A stretch of DNA of 64,000 nt from assembly GCF_002077175.1 (NCBI RefSeq), contig NZ_CP014943.1, positions 2,170,001 to 2,234,000 of the forward strand, read 5' to 3'. Positions 9,701 to 17,442 of this stretch are shown in pieces. Position 1 is the stretch's first letter. Each line of letters opens with the position of its first letter. Source of the stretch: Colwellia sp. PAMC 21821. GTDB taxonomy: Bacteria; Pseudomonadota; Gammaproteobacteria; Enterobacterales; Alteromonadaceae. The notes below the pieces were generated by a model that had not been told where the DNA came from, ran no database searches, and was given only the letters and a program-made list of their open reading frames with translations. Position numbers and translations under genes: made by a program.

Positions 9701-10185
9701 GTAAGGGTTGTAAGTTTTCTGTTGAAGTAGAAAGAACTCAGGCTCAGCAAGAAGTGCTTGCGGTAAAATCTGCCGTTAATATAGGGTTAAGCGATGTGAC
9801 AGTGATGTGCATTGATAACGACCCAGATGTGTTGAGTGGTATGGTTGAACTGTTATCAGCATGGGGTTGTAACGTATTGGCCGCTGATTCTTACCAACAA
9901 GCACTTTCAGTTTATGACATGCATAAGAATGATATTGAAATATTGTTGGTTGATTATCAACTTGATGCCAATTTTAACGGCATTACGTTAACTAAGAAAC
10001 TAAGAAAGTTAAGTCGACACCATGTGCCTGCAATTCTAATTACCGCCACAACGGACAGCGATTTAGAAGAAAAAACCTTAGCAGCCGATATCGGCTTTAT
10101 GCGAAAATTAATTAAACCTGCCGCGCTTCGAGCGATGATGAGTGCCATGTTGACGAAGAAGCTGCAAGCCAAATATTTGCAATAA
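6748..10185 (+). CDS. crbS: CrbS-like symporter-fused hybrid sensor histidine kinase
   Basis: 1145 residues. Residues ~1-500 are a full SSS-type transporter domain with about 13 helices; a linker leads to a PAS domain (~620-745, NASEGISIVDSDLNLVAWN), a short coiled coil, a HisKA domain with phospho-accepting His787 in SHDLMQPLEAAR, an HATPase domain (NLIGNAFRYA, DNGPGIP, GLGLGLN) and a C-terminal receiver with Asp1069 in LLVDYQL. The architecture matches CrbS/MxtR/ErcS'-type kinases, which control acetyl-CoA synthetase and acetate use in Vibrio and Pseudomonas. The LuxR-type partner lies immediately downstream on the opposite strand. The symbol is assigned by architecture and context; ligand (possibly acetate) is inferred. 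Confidence 0.85.
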   Translation: MFPNWQLAGLSFAYIGLLFFIAYVGDKYRHKLLRKSQAVIYALTLGVYCTSWSFLGTPGQASTNFISHIPIYLGPILLFIFAWPFIQRIIRVSLKLNLTSIADLLAARFGKSHNLAILVTIVALIGTMPYIALQLKAIVYTFQQLQAEQSLANWHFGLVVSLVLAGFTIVFGVRNIDVTERHPGVMLAIAFESLVKLFAFIAVGIFVTYVLFDSPMEIWRRSSASLQLDQQLNFPNVMSMFAMLVITMAAFLSLPRQFQVMVVELKDEKDTWLSRRIFPLYLLVFAVFAVPLGLAGDLLLGDTVPSDAYVLFLPWYQQQPWLTLFTFLGAISAASSMVIISSIALSTMLSNEIVFPWLYRANKNHDTDYDKFRLRLLTIRKVLVLFVILLGYGVFLMASPDTLSSLGEIAFGAFAQLTPALIAAFYWRRATLTAVYGGIVIGFSAWLFLNFIPQFGVYPHPFEGGFLPANSMASLLSLSANIIAMWLLSHVSRQSVQERMQASLFMEYQAPKALQLQRNKQINYQELELLVSRFVGEKKTITSFKQFQRSTDKAQMSNVAYNQKLLQHTENTLASVMGASSARLVLSSALEGRDIALDEIAVLVEEASSQRQQYSQDLLQSAIENASEGISIVDSDLNLVAWNIKYVDLFSYPSELIFQGSPVSDLIRFNVVRGLCGVGKIEEQVSKRLAHLRNGSPHSSEREHSDGRVIRIEGNPLPGGGFVMLFSDITAFRQAERGLKEANVDLETRVLERTKKLEQTNDALALAREKAEQAHVKKSLYLKACSHDLMQPLEAARLFTSALSSQGNLTATQQRQVDNIDHSLKVANDLVADLAEIARIESGNIRPNISNFSVQSLFDDLAKEFSASAVDLEIEFRVHCNSKWLRSDRNLLRRILQNLIGNAFRYASPGKVLLGTRVKGDTIDIQVLDNGPGIPADKQVMVFEQFIQLDNQRSSSAGGLGLGLNITQSLAQLLGHPLALNSILGKGCKFSVEVERTQAQQEVLAVKSAVNIGLSDVTVMCIDNDPDVLSGMVELLSAWGCNVLAADSYQQALSVYDMHKNDIEILLVDYQLDANFNGITLTKKLRKLSRHHVPAILITATTDSDLEEKTLAADIGFMRKLIKPAALRAMMSAMLTKKLQAKYLQ

Positions 10186-10266
10186 CAATGAATTAAGTAA
10201 CACTGTTTTTGCCAAATTGTTTGTTGACGAATTATTTGTTGCCGAATTATTGGATGAAAACGAGTA

Positions 10267-10926
10267 TTAACTGTCTTGTAATTGCATATCGCTAAGATCA
10301 AGCTGACCAATAACGATAACCGCTTGTGTACGGTTGCGCACATCTAACTTACGAAATATAGCGGTGGCATGTGCTTTAATCGTTGCTTCTGATACATGTA
10401 AATCATAAGCAATTTGCTTATTTAGCATACCTTGAGCAAACATCATTAAAATTCGATATTGCTGTTGCGTTAAGCTCGCAACGCGCTCAGCAATGTCGTT
10501 ATTGTCTTGCATAGGCGCCGATTCATTATAAGCTGCTGGCGTCCAAATATTACCTAACAATACTTGTTGAATAGCATTATAAATATCTTCAACGGGCGTA
10601 GATTTGGGAATAAAGCCTGAAGCGCCGTAGCCCATCGATTTATGAATAGTTTCGTGATCTTCATGAGCCGATACCACTACAACCGGTATTTGAGGAAAAT
10701 GATTACGCACATGTATTAGGGTATTAAAGCCATGAGCACCAGGGATATGTAAATCGAGCAATAGTAGGTCGCTGTCGGGAGTATCTCTAAGGTGTTGTTC
10801 TAGCTCAGCGATAGTTTGTGCTTCTAACCATTGTGTTTGGGTTAATTTTAACTTTAATGTACCCAATAATGCTTGTCTAAATAATGGGTGATCGTCAGCT
10901 ATTATAATTTTTTCTGGCTGAATCAT
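10267..10926 (-). CDS. crbR: CrbR-like LuxR-family response regulator
   Basis: 219 residues: an N-terminal receiver with the acidic pocket DDHP (Asp11/Asp12) and phosphorylated Asp58 in LLLLDLHIPG, followed by a LuxR/FixJ helix-turn-helix (about 150-210; LTQQQYRILMMFAQGMLNKQIAYDL and VSEATIKAH parts). ATG is preceded by AAGGAAA. It converges with the symporter-fused kinase, its probable partner, with an 81-base gap. CrbR in Vibrio cholerae activates acs in response to acetate; orthology here is inferred from family and locus. Its own upstream region carries inverted repeats related to one near the symporter promoter, consistent with autoregulation. Confidence 0.82.
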   Translation of the reverse strand: MIQPEKIIIADDHPLFRQALLGTLKLKLTQTQWLEAQTIAELEQHLRDTPDSDLLLLDLHIPGAHGFNTLIHVRNHFPQIPVVVVSAHEDHETIHKSMGYGASGFIPKSTPVEDIYNAIQQVLLGNIWTPAAYNESAPMQDNNDIAERVASLTQQQYRILMMFAQGMLNKQIAYDLHVSEATIKAHATAIFRKLDVRNRTQAVIVIGQLDLSDMQLQDS

Positions 10927-10951
10927 GTTATTGTTTCCTTAAAATACCCAA

Positions 10952-10964
10952 GTCTACTTTAGAC
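10952..10964. promoter_or_regulatory. Inverted repeat GTCTA-N3-TAGAC upstream of crbR
   Basis: GTCTA-CTT-TAGAC is a perfect inverted repeat 26 bases before the regulator start. It shares the TAGAC/GTCTA half-site with the palindromes at 3821 and 11012 but has a different arrangement. Position near the translation start would suit repression or a leader element. Confidence 0.3.
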
Positions 10965-11011
10965 CCAAAAAATCCCATGCTAGTCTAGTGCGTTCAGCGT
11001 TAGATTCTTAT

Positions 11012-11025
11012 TAGACTTTAGCCTA
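11012..11025. promoter_or_regulatory. Candidate CrbR-type operator TAGACT-N2-AGCCTA
   Basis: TAGACT-TT-AGCCTA, one mismatch from a perfect palindrome, lies 86 bases upstream of the LuxR-family regulator. It shares half-site and spacer with 3821-3834. A further half-site AGTCTA is visible at 10982-10987. Confidence 0.35.
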
Positions 11026-11030
11026 ATAAG

Positions 11031-11110
11031 AATAATACTAAGTTGATTAATTAGCTGCTCATTTTTCCACATGAAAAGTAGATCGCTTAATTAATCCGGT
11101 TGGTATAATA
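11031..11110. repeat. 80-bp MITE-like palindromic repeat
   Basis: The two ends are inverted copies: AATAATACTAAGTTGATTAA on the left and, reversed, TATTATACCAACCGGATTAA on the right; the similarity continues inward through AGCTGCTCATTTTT so nearly the whole element folds as one hairpin. The left 36 bases match the inverted sequence at 55185-55220 at 32 positions. It carries no gene and sits between pepD (end) and crbR (promoter). Confidence 0.6.
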
Positions 11111-11217
11111 CCCGTTTACTTTTAAAAAATGTTTAAACTGATATTAATCATAGCCTATTTCAGCCAAAATAATATTGCTGTATTAGCGTGACATCGATAT
11201 ATCACGCTAGCTATTAT

Positions 11218-12690
11218 TTAAGACTTTTCTGGAATATTAGCTAATACAGCGAGTAATAACTGCCAATATTGCTCAACGGTAGCTATTTGCACCTTTTCAT
11301 CAGGTGAGTGTGGAAACTTGATGGTTGGTCCAAATGACACCATATCCCAATCTGGATAAGCGGTTTTGAATAAACCACATTCAAGACCCGCATGAATAAC
11401 CATGATTTCAGGCACTTTATCAAATAATGCCTGATAAGTGTCACGCACTGTTTGCATTAAAGCTGAGCTAGTATCAGGTTTCCAGCCCGGATAAGCACCA
11501 GAAAATTTAATATGCGCGCCAGCGAGTTCAAACACAGATTGCACCATAGTTTGCGCATCTAAGCGCCCATCGTCATGCAAGCTACGAATCAGGGTCATAG
11601 CGACAAACTTATTGCCCTTACTGCGCATAACACCTAAGTTTAATGAGGTTTCAACTATGCCTTCAATATCATCACTCATGCGTAAAACGCCGTTAGGACA
11701 GGCGTTAAGCGCACGTAAAATGATGTTTTGGGTGTCTAGTGTCCAGCATTCATCAAAAGTTTCAGGCGAAATCAAAAGCATATCGATATCGGTTTCGATA
11801 GCAGCTAAAGCGTGACGCACGGTCGCTAAATATTCAGCTAGTTTGGCTTTTAAAGCGACAACCTTTGAGCGACTGATCACAAAGCTCGCATCAGCTTCAC
11901 GCGGTATAGCATTGCGTAAACTGCCGCCATTTAATTCTGTTAAACGTAAGCCTAACTCGTTGCTGGCGTCGAGTAAAAAGCGCACCAGTAATTTATTAGC
12001 ATTGGCGCGACCGGTATGAATATCTACACCAGAGTGACCGCCTTTTAGGCCTGAAATTGATAAGTTAAATGACTCAACATCATCATTAACTTCTTCATTG
12101 GTAATTGCAAAAGTCGCTTCACCATCAATACCACCAGCGCAACCCATGTAGACTTCGCCTTCCTGCTCGGAGTCAGTATTGATCAGTAAATCGCCTTCTA
12201 ACCAACCAGCTTCGAGGCCAAAAGCGCCGGTCATGCCAGCTTCTTCGTCAATGGTAACCAGTACTTCTAGCGGACCATGAGCAATATCATTACTGGCTAA
12301 TACCGCTAGCGCAGAAGATAAACCAATGCCGTTATCTGCACCTAAAGTAGTGCCTTTAGCCGTTACCCAGTCGCCATCAGCTTCGGTAATAATATATGGT
12401 TTGATAGGGTCGGTAAGAAAGTCATGCTCAGTATTGGCATTTTTCTGCGGTACCATATCCATATGAGCCTGTAGTATTACGCCCTTTCTGTTTTCCATGC
12501 CGGCAGTGGCTGGTTTTTTAATAATTAAATTGCCAACGGCATCTTCTTTAACACTTAGCCCCAGTTCTGTTGCCCCAGACTGTATCCAAAGTGATATTTC
12601 TTGTTCGTGTTTTGAAGGGTGTGGAATGCTACAAATTTTATCAAATATGTGCCATAACTTTTGCGGTTGTAGTTGTGCTAAGGTGCTCAA
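11218..12690 (-). CDS. pepD: Aminoacyl-histidine dipeptidase (cytosol non-specific dipeptidase, M20)
   Basis: 490 residues, the usual length for PepD, an M20-family metallopeptidase that splits Xaa-His and other dipeptides in the cytoplasm. The two-zinc site is visible: HMDMVPQK (His and Asp), LGADNGIGLS (bridging Asp), DEEAGMTGAFGL (general-base Glu and metal Glu), HAGLECG (metal Glu) and FPHSPDE (final His). The lid/dimerisation domain lies between. The start is TTG: no ATG fits, and AAGGA is placed 7 bases upstream. Upstream lies slmA on the same strand, 58 bases away. Likely supplies amino acids from peptides. Confidence 0.93.
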   Translation of the reverse strand: MSTLAQLQPQKLWHIFDKICSIPHPSKHEQEISLWIQSGATELGLSVKEDAVGNLIIKKPATAGMENRKGVILQAHMDMVPQKNANTEHDFLTDPIKPYIITEADGDWVTAKGTTLGADNGIGLSSALAVLASNDIAHGPLEVLVTIDEEAGMTGAFGLEAGWLEGDLLINTDSEQEGEVYMGCAGGIDGEATFAITNEEVNDDVESFNLSISGLKGGHSGVDIHTGRANANKLLVRFLLDASNELGLRLTELNGGSLRNAIPREADASFVISRSKVVALKAKLAEYLATVRHALAAIETDIDMLLISPETFDECWTLDTQNIILRALNACPNGVLRMSDDIEGIVETSLNLGVMRSKGNKFVAMTLIRSLHDDGRLDAQTMVQSVFELAGAHIKFSGAYPGWKPDTSSALMQTVRDTYQALFDKVPEIMVIHAGLECGLFKTAYPDWDMVSFGPTIKFPHSPDEKVQIATVEQYWQLLLAVLANIPEKS

Positions 12691-12748
12691 TGCAGATCCT
12701 TTATATTTTAGCCTGAAGTAAATCTAAGAGGTTTATATCGTGGTGACT

Positions 12749-13333
12749 TTATTTATCGGCCATTAAAAATTGCCATTGCTCATTAAAATCGCTGCTAGGT
12801 TTCTTAGTGAAGTCAGAGCGAACATATTGATTAATTTTACCTTCAGCGTAGGCCATTAAAATATTAGCTAAAGCCAATTCTGAAATAGTAAAACCTTTGC
12901 CTTCTCGGAGCTTTCGTTCACGTAAAACTTGTTTGAATTGTGATTCAAGTTTCTCAAAAAATTGATTAACCCGTGCACGTAAACGTTCGTTTTCACCCAT
13001 TAAAGCATCACCGGCAAGAATTCGGCACATACCAGGATTGCGTTCAGCAAAAATGAGTAGTACATGCAAAATATGATGGCAACGAATAAGCGCTTCTTTG
13101 TGATCGCTTAATATGAGATTTACACGAGAAAAAATTGATTCTTCAATAAATTCTATTAAACCTTCAAACATCCGTGCTTTTGACGGAAAGTGACGATAAA
13201 GTGCCGCTTCGGAAACGCCTACTTCAGCGGCAAGCTTTGCTGTTGTGATCCTTTGTCCTGCACTGGTTTCTAGCATATGCGCAAGACATTCTAAAATTTG
13301 TTGTTTGCGATTTGGTTTTTGAGTCGCCGGCAT
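12749..13333 (-). CDS. slmA: Nucleoid occlusion factor SlmA
   Basis: 194 residues, TetR-like. The N-terminal helix-turn-helix is seen at about residues 28-52 ([21 protein letters not shown]). SlmA binds specific chromosomal sites and, when DNA-bound, blocks FtsZ assembly over the nucleoid; it is not a classic ligand-responsive repressor. Length and sequence match SlmA throughout. In Escherichia coli the order is coaBC-dut-slmA; here coaBC is followed directly by slmA with a 148-base gap and no dut. It is on the same strand as coaBC and pepD. Confidence 0.93.
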   Translation of the reverse strand: MPATQKPNRKQQILECLAHMLETSAGQRITTAKLAAEVGVSEAALYRHFPSKARMFEGLIEFIEESIFSRVNLILSDHKEALIRCHHILHVLLIFAERNPGMCRILAGDALMGENERLRARVNQFFEKLESQFKQVLRERKLREGKGFTISELALANILMAYAEGKINQYVRSDFTKKPSSDFNEQWQFLMADK

Positions 13334-13370
13334 AAAACTGATTCTCTATTTTTATTATATTTTCAGCAGT

Positions 13371-13408
13371 CAAAACAATTGGAGGAATGAATTATTCCAA
13401 TTGTTTTG
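13371..13408. repeat. 13-bp perfect inverted repeat between coaBC and slmA
   Basis: CAAAACAATTGGA (13371-13383) and TCCAATTGTTTTG (13396-13408), loop 12 bases. It stands where dut would be expected. It lacks a clear T-run on the minus strand, so it could be a weak terminator for coaBC or a regulatory site for slmA. Confidence 0.5.
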
Positions 13409-13481
13409 GCGACTAAAAGATTATCGTGATTGTATAGCGTTACTTAGCTGATGTTCAACAATGAAATCAGCCGTTCCTAAA

Positions 13482-14726
13482 TTATTTTTTTAATCGCGCA
13501 CTTTGTAATGTGTCATGAATATGTTGCACTAATTGTTTGGCAAGTTCACTTTTACTCATCAAAGGCAAAACCTTTTCATCGTAGGCCGTAAAAACGGTTA
13601 AAGCGTTATCGTCACTATTAAAGCCTTGGCCTGCTTCTGCAACGTTGTTTGCCGCGATCATATCGAGTTTCTTACGCGCTAATTTTCCCTTTGCATAATG
13701 TTCTACATCTTGCGTTTCAGCAGCAAACCCAACGGTAAAGGGTTTGTTTGCAAGCGCCGCAACATCAGCCACTATATCTGGGTTCTTGATAAGATTAAGC
13801 TGCATAGTGTCTTGTGATTTTTTTATTTTTTCACTGGCGATATTATCAATACGATAGTCAGCTACCGCAGCACAGGCGACAAAAACATCAGAATTAGGAG
13901 CATGTGCTAAAGCTTGTTGATGCATTTCTACTGCACTTGTAACCGCTATTTTTTGACAATTATTCGGTGTGGTTAAGTTCACGGGGCCAGAAATTATTGT
14001 CACTTCTGCGCCTAGACTTTGCGCCGCACTGGCTATAGCAAAGCCCATTTTCCCTGAACTATGATTGGAAATATAACGCACAGGGTCGATAGCTTCGCGT
14101 GTTGGCCCTGCGGTAATTAACCATTTTTGCCCGCTTAAAGGCTTTGGCTCAGCTGGCTTAATGCGACTCACATTAATATTTTCTATGGATTGGCAAGTTA
14201 AGGCGACTAACTCAGGCACGTCTACCATTCGACCTAAGCCAATATCGCCACAAGCTTGTTCACCCGCACCAGGCCCAAATATGCTGTATTGCCACGTTGT
14301 TAAGGTTTTAATATTGTTTTGCGTTGCTTGGTTATGCCACATTTGTTGGTTCATCGCCGGTGCAACGGCAATCGGCGCTGCTGTCGCTAAACAAAGTGTG
14401 GTTAATAAGTCATTAGCCATACCTGCCGCAATTTTGGCAATAACATCAGCGGTTGCTGGTGCAATTAAAATAAAATCAGCCCATTTCGCCAACTCAATAT
14501 GGCCCATCGCTAATTCTGCTTGGGTATCTAATAAGCTGTCAGAAACTGCATTCGCAGAAACTGCTTGTAACGTTAATGGCGTGATAAAAGCTTTAGCGCC
14601 CTCGGTCATTACAACACGCACATCAGCACCTTTTTCTTTTAATCGGCGCACTAACTCAGGCGTTTTATAAGCAGCAATACCGCCACTTATGCCCAATAGA
14701 ATTTTTTTACCCTGAAGAATCTGCAT
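13482..14726 (-). CDS. coaBC: Bifunctional phosphopantothenoylcysteine decarboxylase/phosphopantothenate-cysteine ligase
   Basis: 414 residues that carry out two steps of coenzyme A synthesis. The N-terminal CoaC flavoprotein domain (about 1-190) shows [10 protein letters not shown], the PAMNQQMW motif and the conserved cysteine in [13 protein letters not shown]. The C-terminal CoaB domain (about 195-405) shows [22 protein letters not shown], which binds the CTP-activated intermediate, and the KKS dimer lysines near SEKIKKS. Both halves appear intact. It is divergent from radC, with an 84-base gap to the preferred radC start. The pathway continues with coaD, also in this window. Confidence 0.95.
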   Translation of the reverse strand: MQILQGKKILLGISGGIAAYKTPELVRRLKEKGADVRVVMTEGAKAFITPLTLQAVSANAVSDSLLDTQAELAMGHIELAKWADFILIAPATADVIAKIAAGMANDLLTTLCLATAAPIAVAPAMNQQMWHNQATQNNIKTLTTWQYSIFGPGAGEQACGDIGLGRMVDVPELVALTCQSIENINVSRIKPAEPKPLSGQKWLITAGPTREAIDPVRYISNHSSGKMGFAIASAAQSLGAEVTIISGPVNLTTPNNCQKIAVTSAVEMHQQALAHAPNSDVFVACAAVADYRIDNIASEKIKKSQDTMQLNLIKNPDIVADVAALANKPFTVGFAAETQDVEHYAKGKLARKKLDMIAANNVAEAGQGFNSDDNALTVFTAYDEKVLPLMSKSELAKQLVQHIHDTLQSARLKK

Positions 14727-14810
14727 AAACTGCTAATCTTAATAACCACAATGAGCGATAAGATAGCATTATTCGCGCTTTTTTTAAAATCACTTTGCAA
14801 GGATGCACTT

Positions 14811-15491
14811 ATGTTAAAAGACTGGCCAGACGGCGAAAAACCCAGAGAGAAGTTATTACACCATGGTGCTAAAAGCTTAAGTGATGCTGAATTACTGGCG
14901 ATATTTTTGCGAACCGGCGTAAAAGGCTGTCATGTAGTAGACCTAGCGAGAAATTTATTGAAAACTTTTGGCAGTATTTCGCAAATATATCAAGCCGAAT
15001 TGAATGACTTTTGTCAGCACCATGGTTTAGGGGTTGCAAAGTACGTGCAATTACAAGCATGTTTAGAAATGTCGACCCGTTATTTGGCCGAACAAATGAA
15101 TATGGGTCAGTCGTTAACGTCGTCACTCAGTACGCAAAACTTCTTAAAATCTGAGTTGCGTCATGAAACGCGAGAGATATTTGCGGTACTATTTTTGAAT
15201 ACCCAGCATCAAGTCATAAAGTTTGAACGACTCTTTCAGGGCACTATTAATGCGGCGGCAGTTTACCCGCGAATTGTTGTAGAGGCGGCAATAAAGTATC
15301 AAGCGGGAGCGGTTATTCTGGCGCATAATCACCCTTCGGGTATCGCAGAACCCAGCATGGCAGACAATCAGATCACCAGTAGATTAGAGCAAGCTCTTGC
15401 TTTAATTGATATAAAAGTACTTGATCATATAATAGTTGCGGGTTGCCATTGTTATTCGTATGCTGAACATGGTCGAATGATTGAACAATGA
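14811..15491 (+). CDS. radC: RadC family JAMM/MPN+ protein
   Basis: ATG 14811 is preferred over 14751 because AAGGA (14799-14803) is 7 bases upstream and family members begin near LKDWPDGEKPREKLL; this gives 226 residues. An N-terminal helix-hairpin-helix-like region is followed by the JAMM metalloprotease-like core with HNHPSG and a following acidic residue, which would bind zinc. RadC was named for a repair phenotype that was later assigned to another gene, so its function is still uncertain. Its position next to coaBC is widely conserved; downstream, however, a PilZ/ParA/RHH group separates it from its usual neighbours rpmB-rpmG. Confidence 0.92.
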   Translation: MLKDWPDGEKPREKLLHHGAKSLSDAELLAIFLRTGVKGCHVVDLARNLLKTFGSISQIYQAELNDFCQHHGLGVAKYVQLQACLEMSTRYLAEQMNMGQSLTSSLSTQNFLKSELRHETREIFAVLFLNTQHQVIKFERLFQGTINAAAVYPRIVVEAAIKYQAGAVILAHNHPSGIAEPSMADNQITSRLEQALALIDIKVLDHIIVAGCHCYSYAEHGRMIEQ

Positions 15492-15522
15492 ATTAGTTAA
15501 GTGTTGTAAATAAGGAGTCACT

Positions 15523-15846
15523 ATGAGCGATATTGACAAAATACAAGATAGCGAAGAAAACGAACGTCGGCGATCTTTCCGTCTAGATATGGAAAAAGAA
15601 TTAATTGATATTGTTTGGACTGACGACAATGGCGATGAAAAAAGTAAAAAAATAGTATGCTTAGATTTTTCTCGCGGTGGCTTGAAGGTAGATTGTGATT
15701 GCGAAATAGCGGCCAATACCCAAGTAATGATTATATTTAAAGCAGCGAATCCGAATAGCCAAAAACTGTATGGCAAAGTTATCCGTTGTATCAAACAAGA
15801 CAATGGCTGGTTTGAAGTTGCGATGCAGCTGACAGATCTTGCTTAA
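15523..15846 (+). CDS. PilZ-domain protein (c-di-GMP receptor candidate)
   Basis: 107 residues forming a single PilZ domain. The two c-di-GMP-binding motifs are both recognisable: ERRRSFRLD near residues 14-22 (RxxxR type) and DFSRGGLKVD near residues 48-57 (D/N-x-S-x-x-G type). AAGGAG lies 7 bases before the ATG. With no output domain it would act by binding a partner protein when c-di-GMP is bound. It is 71 bases upstream of a ParA-family ATPase gene on the same strand, so they may share a transcript, but AT-rich sequence with a TATAAT at 15868-15873 could start a separate one. Confidence 0.85.
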   Translation: MSDIDKIQDSEENERRRSFRLDMEKELIDIVWTDDNGDEKSKKIVCLDFSRGGLKVDCDCEIAANTQVMIIFKAANPNSQKLYGKVIRCIKQDNGWFEVAMQLTDLA

Positions 15847-15917
15847 GCTAGCCCTTAATTATTGAACTATAATAAAGTGGTTGTTGTATTTTAAGTAGTA
15901 AACAAGGAATTACCAAA

Positions 15918-16586
15918 ATGATGATTTTAGTAGGCGGGGAAAAAGGCGGTAGCGGTAAAAGCTGTCTAGCACAGAACTTAGCTGTGTATTTTGCCCGCGA
16001 GAAAAAAGCTATTGTATTGATGGTTGATTGTGATCCGCAGCGCACTACGTCTGATTGGATACAAGCAAGAAATTCTGATCCGTCACTACCTGCGATCAAT
16101 TGCATTCAGCTGTATGGTAAAATTCGCAACGATTTATTAAGTCTTAATCAACATTACGATTATGTCGTTGTTGATTGTGGTGGCCAAGATAATTTAGCGT
16201 TAAGGGCAGCGATGTCAGTGGCAGATCATGTGATTATTCCATTAAGACCAAAGCGTCGTGACTTAAAGACAGTGCCGCATATGGAAGACATGCTTAGCAC
16301 CTGTAAAATGGTCAATCCTAAAATGTTAGCGTCATTTGTTATTACCCAATGTCCTTCGTTACCTAATCAAGCAGGTCGCATTTTAGAAGCTAAAGAAGTG
16401 TGTAGCTCATTCGGCATCAATGTTTTAAATGCCGTAACTTACAGTCGTAATATTTATGATGACAGTGAAGAAATGGGTTCATCAGTGCTGGAAATTGAAC
16501 CTGATAGTAAAGCGGCGATAGAAATGATCGCAATAGCGGAAGAGCTATTAGCGATGAAACCGGACAATTCCCATGAGTTTAAGTGA
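15918..16586 (+). CDS. ParA/MinD-family ATPase (small, ParF-like)
   Basis: 222 residues, a minimal ParA without N-terminal helix-turn-helix. The deviant Walker A GEKGGSGKS near residues 8-16 has the signature lysine, Walker A' is MVDCDPQRT and Walker B is YVVVDCGG. Such ATPases form dynamic patterns on the nucleoid and position DNA or protein cargo. AAGGA sits 9 bases before ATG. It overlaps by 14 bases the start of a ribbon-helix-helix protein, so the pair resembles type Ib partition cassettes (ParF-ParG) of plasmids, yet it is set in conserved chromosomal order. Cargo unknown; could be a chromosomal relic of a partition locus or a device for placing a protein complex. Confidence 0.85.
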   Translation: MMILVGGEKGGSGKSCLAQNLAVYFAREKKAIVLMVDCDPQRTTSDWIQARNSDPSLPAINCIQLYGKIRNDLLSLNQHYDYVVVDCGGQDNLALRAAMSVADHVIIPLRPKRRDLKTVPHMEDMLSTCKMVNPKMLASFVITQCPSLPNQAGRILEAKEVCSSFGINVLNAVTYSRNIYDDSEEMGSSVLEIEPDSKAAIEMIAIAEELLAMKPDNSHEFK

Positions 16587-16959
16587 TTTAAAAAAATCCA
16601 AGGACGGTCCCAAGAAAAAGAAACAGTTCACGGTTGATGAATTTATTGCCGACGCTGAAAATTATGCTCAAGGTCAGCCAAAGATAGTCAGTCGGGAACA
16701 CGATGAATTGACCTTACAGCAAGCTGTTTTGGCCGCTAAGGAACACGTTGCCCGAAAAACACAAAGTGGCAGTGAAGTGGGGCGTCGTTTTCGTCCTGCA
16801 ACATTCACTTTGAGTGAAGCGGCCATCGAGCAACTACAAGAATTGGCTATTGATACACAATTAGCCAAGTCCCATATTATTCGCATTTTAATTGATGAAT
16901 TGTGTAATAAAGATCAAAAAGAAAAATTACGAAAATTATTAGACTCTAAAATAGGCTAA
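16573..16959 (+). CDS. Ribbon-helix-helix partner of ParA-like ATPase
   Basis: 128 residues. The N-terminal half is Lys/Glu-rich and likely flexible (LKKSKDGPKKKKQFTVDEFI). The C-terminal part, RPATFTLSEAAIEQLQELA followed by a second amphipathic helix and a basic/acidic tail, has the beta-strand/helix/helix layout of a ribbon-helix-helix DNA-binding domain (about residues 74-112). The start codon lies 14 bases inside the ParA gene, so translation is coupled. In ParFG-type systems the RHH partner stimulates ATP hydrolysis with its flexible N-terminal arm, which fits this arrangement. No known family name is recognised; role is inferred from domain and coupling. Confidence 0.7.
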   Translation: MSLSDLKKSKDGPKKKKQFTVDEFIADAENYAQGQPKIVSREHDELTLQQAVLAAKEHVARKTQSGSEVGRRFRPATFTLSEAAIEQLQELAIDTQLAKSHIIRILIDELCNKDQKEKLRKLLDSKIG

Positions 16960-17087
16960 AAATGCGGGATTATTATTCGACTAGGATGATAATACTGCAT
17001 GAAACGCTACATTTATGTTAATTTTACCAGTTAAGCTATTGAATTATAGTTATTTTCAAAACTATTCACTTTTAAGGTGATTAATAC

Positions 17088-17157
17088 TGGAATTCATTTT
17101 TCACTTTCACTATAATATGCCACCTTTTTCAGGATCCCGAGGCGACGGTCTTGGGGA
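17088..17157 (+). promoter_or_regulatory. rpmB-rpmG promoter and leader hairpin
   Basis: TATAAT at 17111-17116 with a weak -35 (TGGAAT, 17088-17093, 17-bp spacer) lies 80 bases before rpmB. The leader contains a GC-rich hairpin: TCCCGAG (17135-17141) with CTTGGGGA (17150-17157), allowing one bulge and one G-U pair. A structured leader in front of ribosomal protein genes suggests feedback control, but no known leader family is recognised. Confidence 0.45.
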
Positions 17158-17196
17158 AATACAGCACGACCTGAAATTAATTTTGGAGTACTCATT

Positions 17197-17433
17197 ATGT
17201 CTAAAGTTTGCCAAGTAACAGGCAAAAAGCCAATGGTTGGAAACAACCGTTCGCACGCAAGAAACGCGACTCGTCGTCGTTTTTTACCTAACCTTCAAAC
17301 TCACCGTTTTTGGGTTGAGAGTGAAAATAGTTTCGTTAAATTACGTTTAACTCCGAAAGGAATGCGTATTATCGATAAAAAAGGTATTGATGCAGTTTTA
17401 ACTGATATCCGTGCCCGTGGCGAAAAAGTTTAA
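17197..17433 (+). CDS. rpmB: 50S ribosomal protein L28
   Basis: 78 residues, full length for L28, with the typical start [16 protein letters not shown] and the basic RNA-binding stretch ARNATRRRF. It has one cysteine only, so it is the zinc-free (C-) form. GGAG lies upstream of the ATG. rpmG starts 9 bases after its stop, and the two end at a shared terminator. It binds 23S rRNA near the exit side of the large subunit. Confidence 0.97.
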   Translation: MSKVCQVTGKKPMVGNNRSHARNATRRRFLPNLQTHRFWVESENSFVKLRLTPKGMRIIDKKGIDAVLTDIRARGEKV

Positions 17434-17442
17434 GGAATTGCA

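Noticed and set aside
14811..15491. RadC as a DNA-repair enzyme
   Set aside because: The repair phenotype first linked to radC was later traced to another gene; only JAMM-domain membership is supported.
15918..16959. Plasmid or integrated-element origin for the ParA/RHH pair
   Set aside because: No replication initiator, integrase, toxin or iteron repeats; neighbours are core genes. Kept as a finding only in a chromosomal role.
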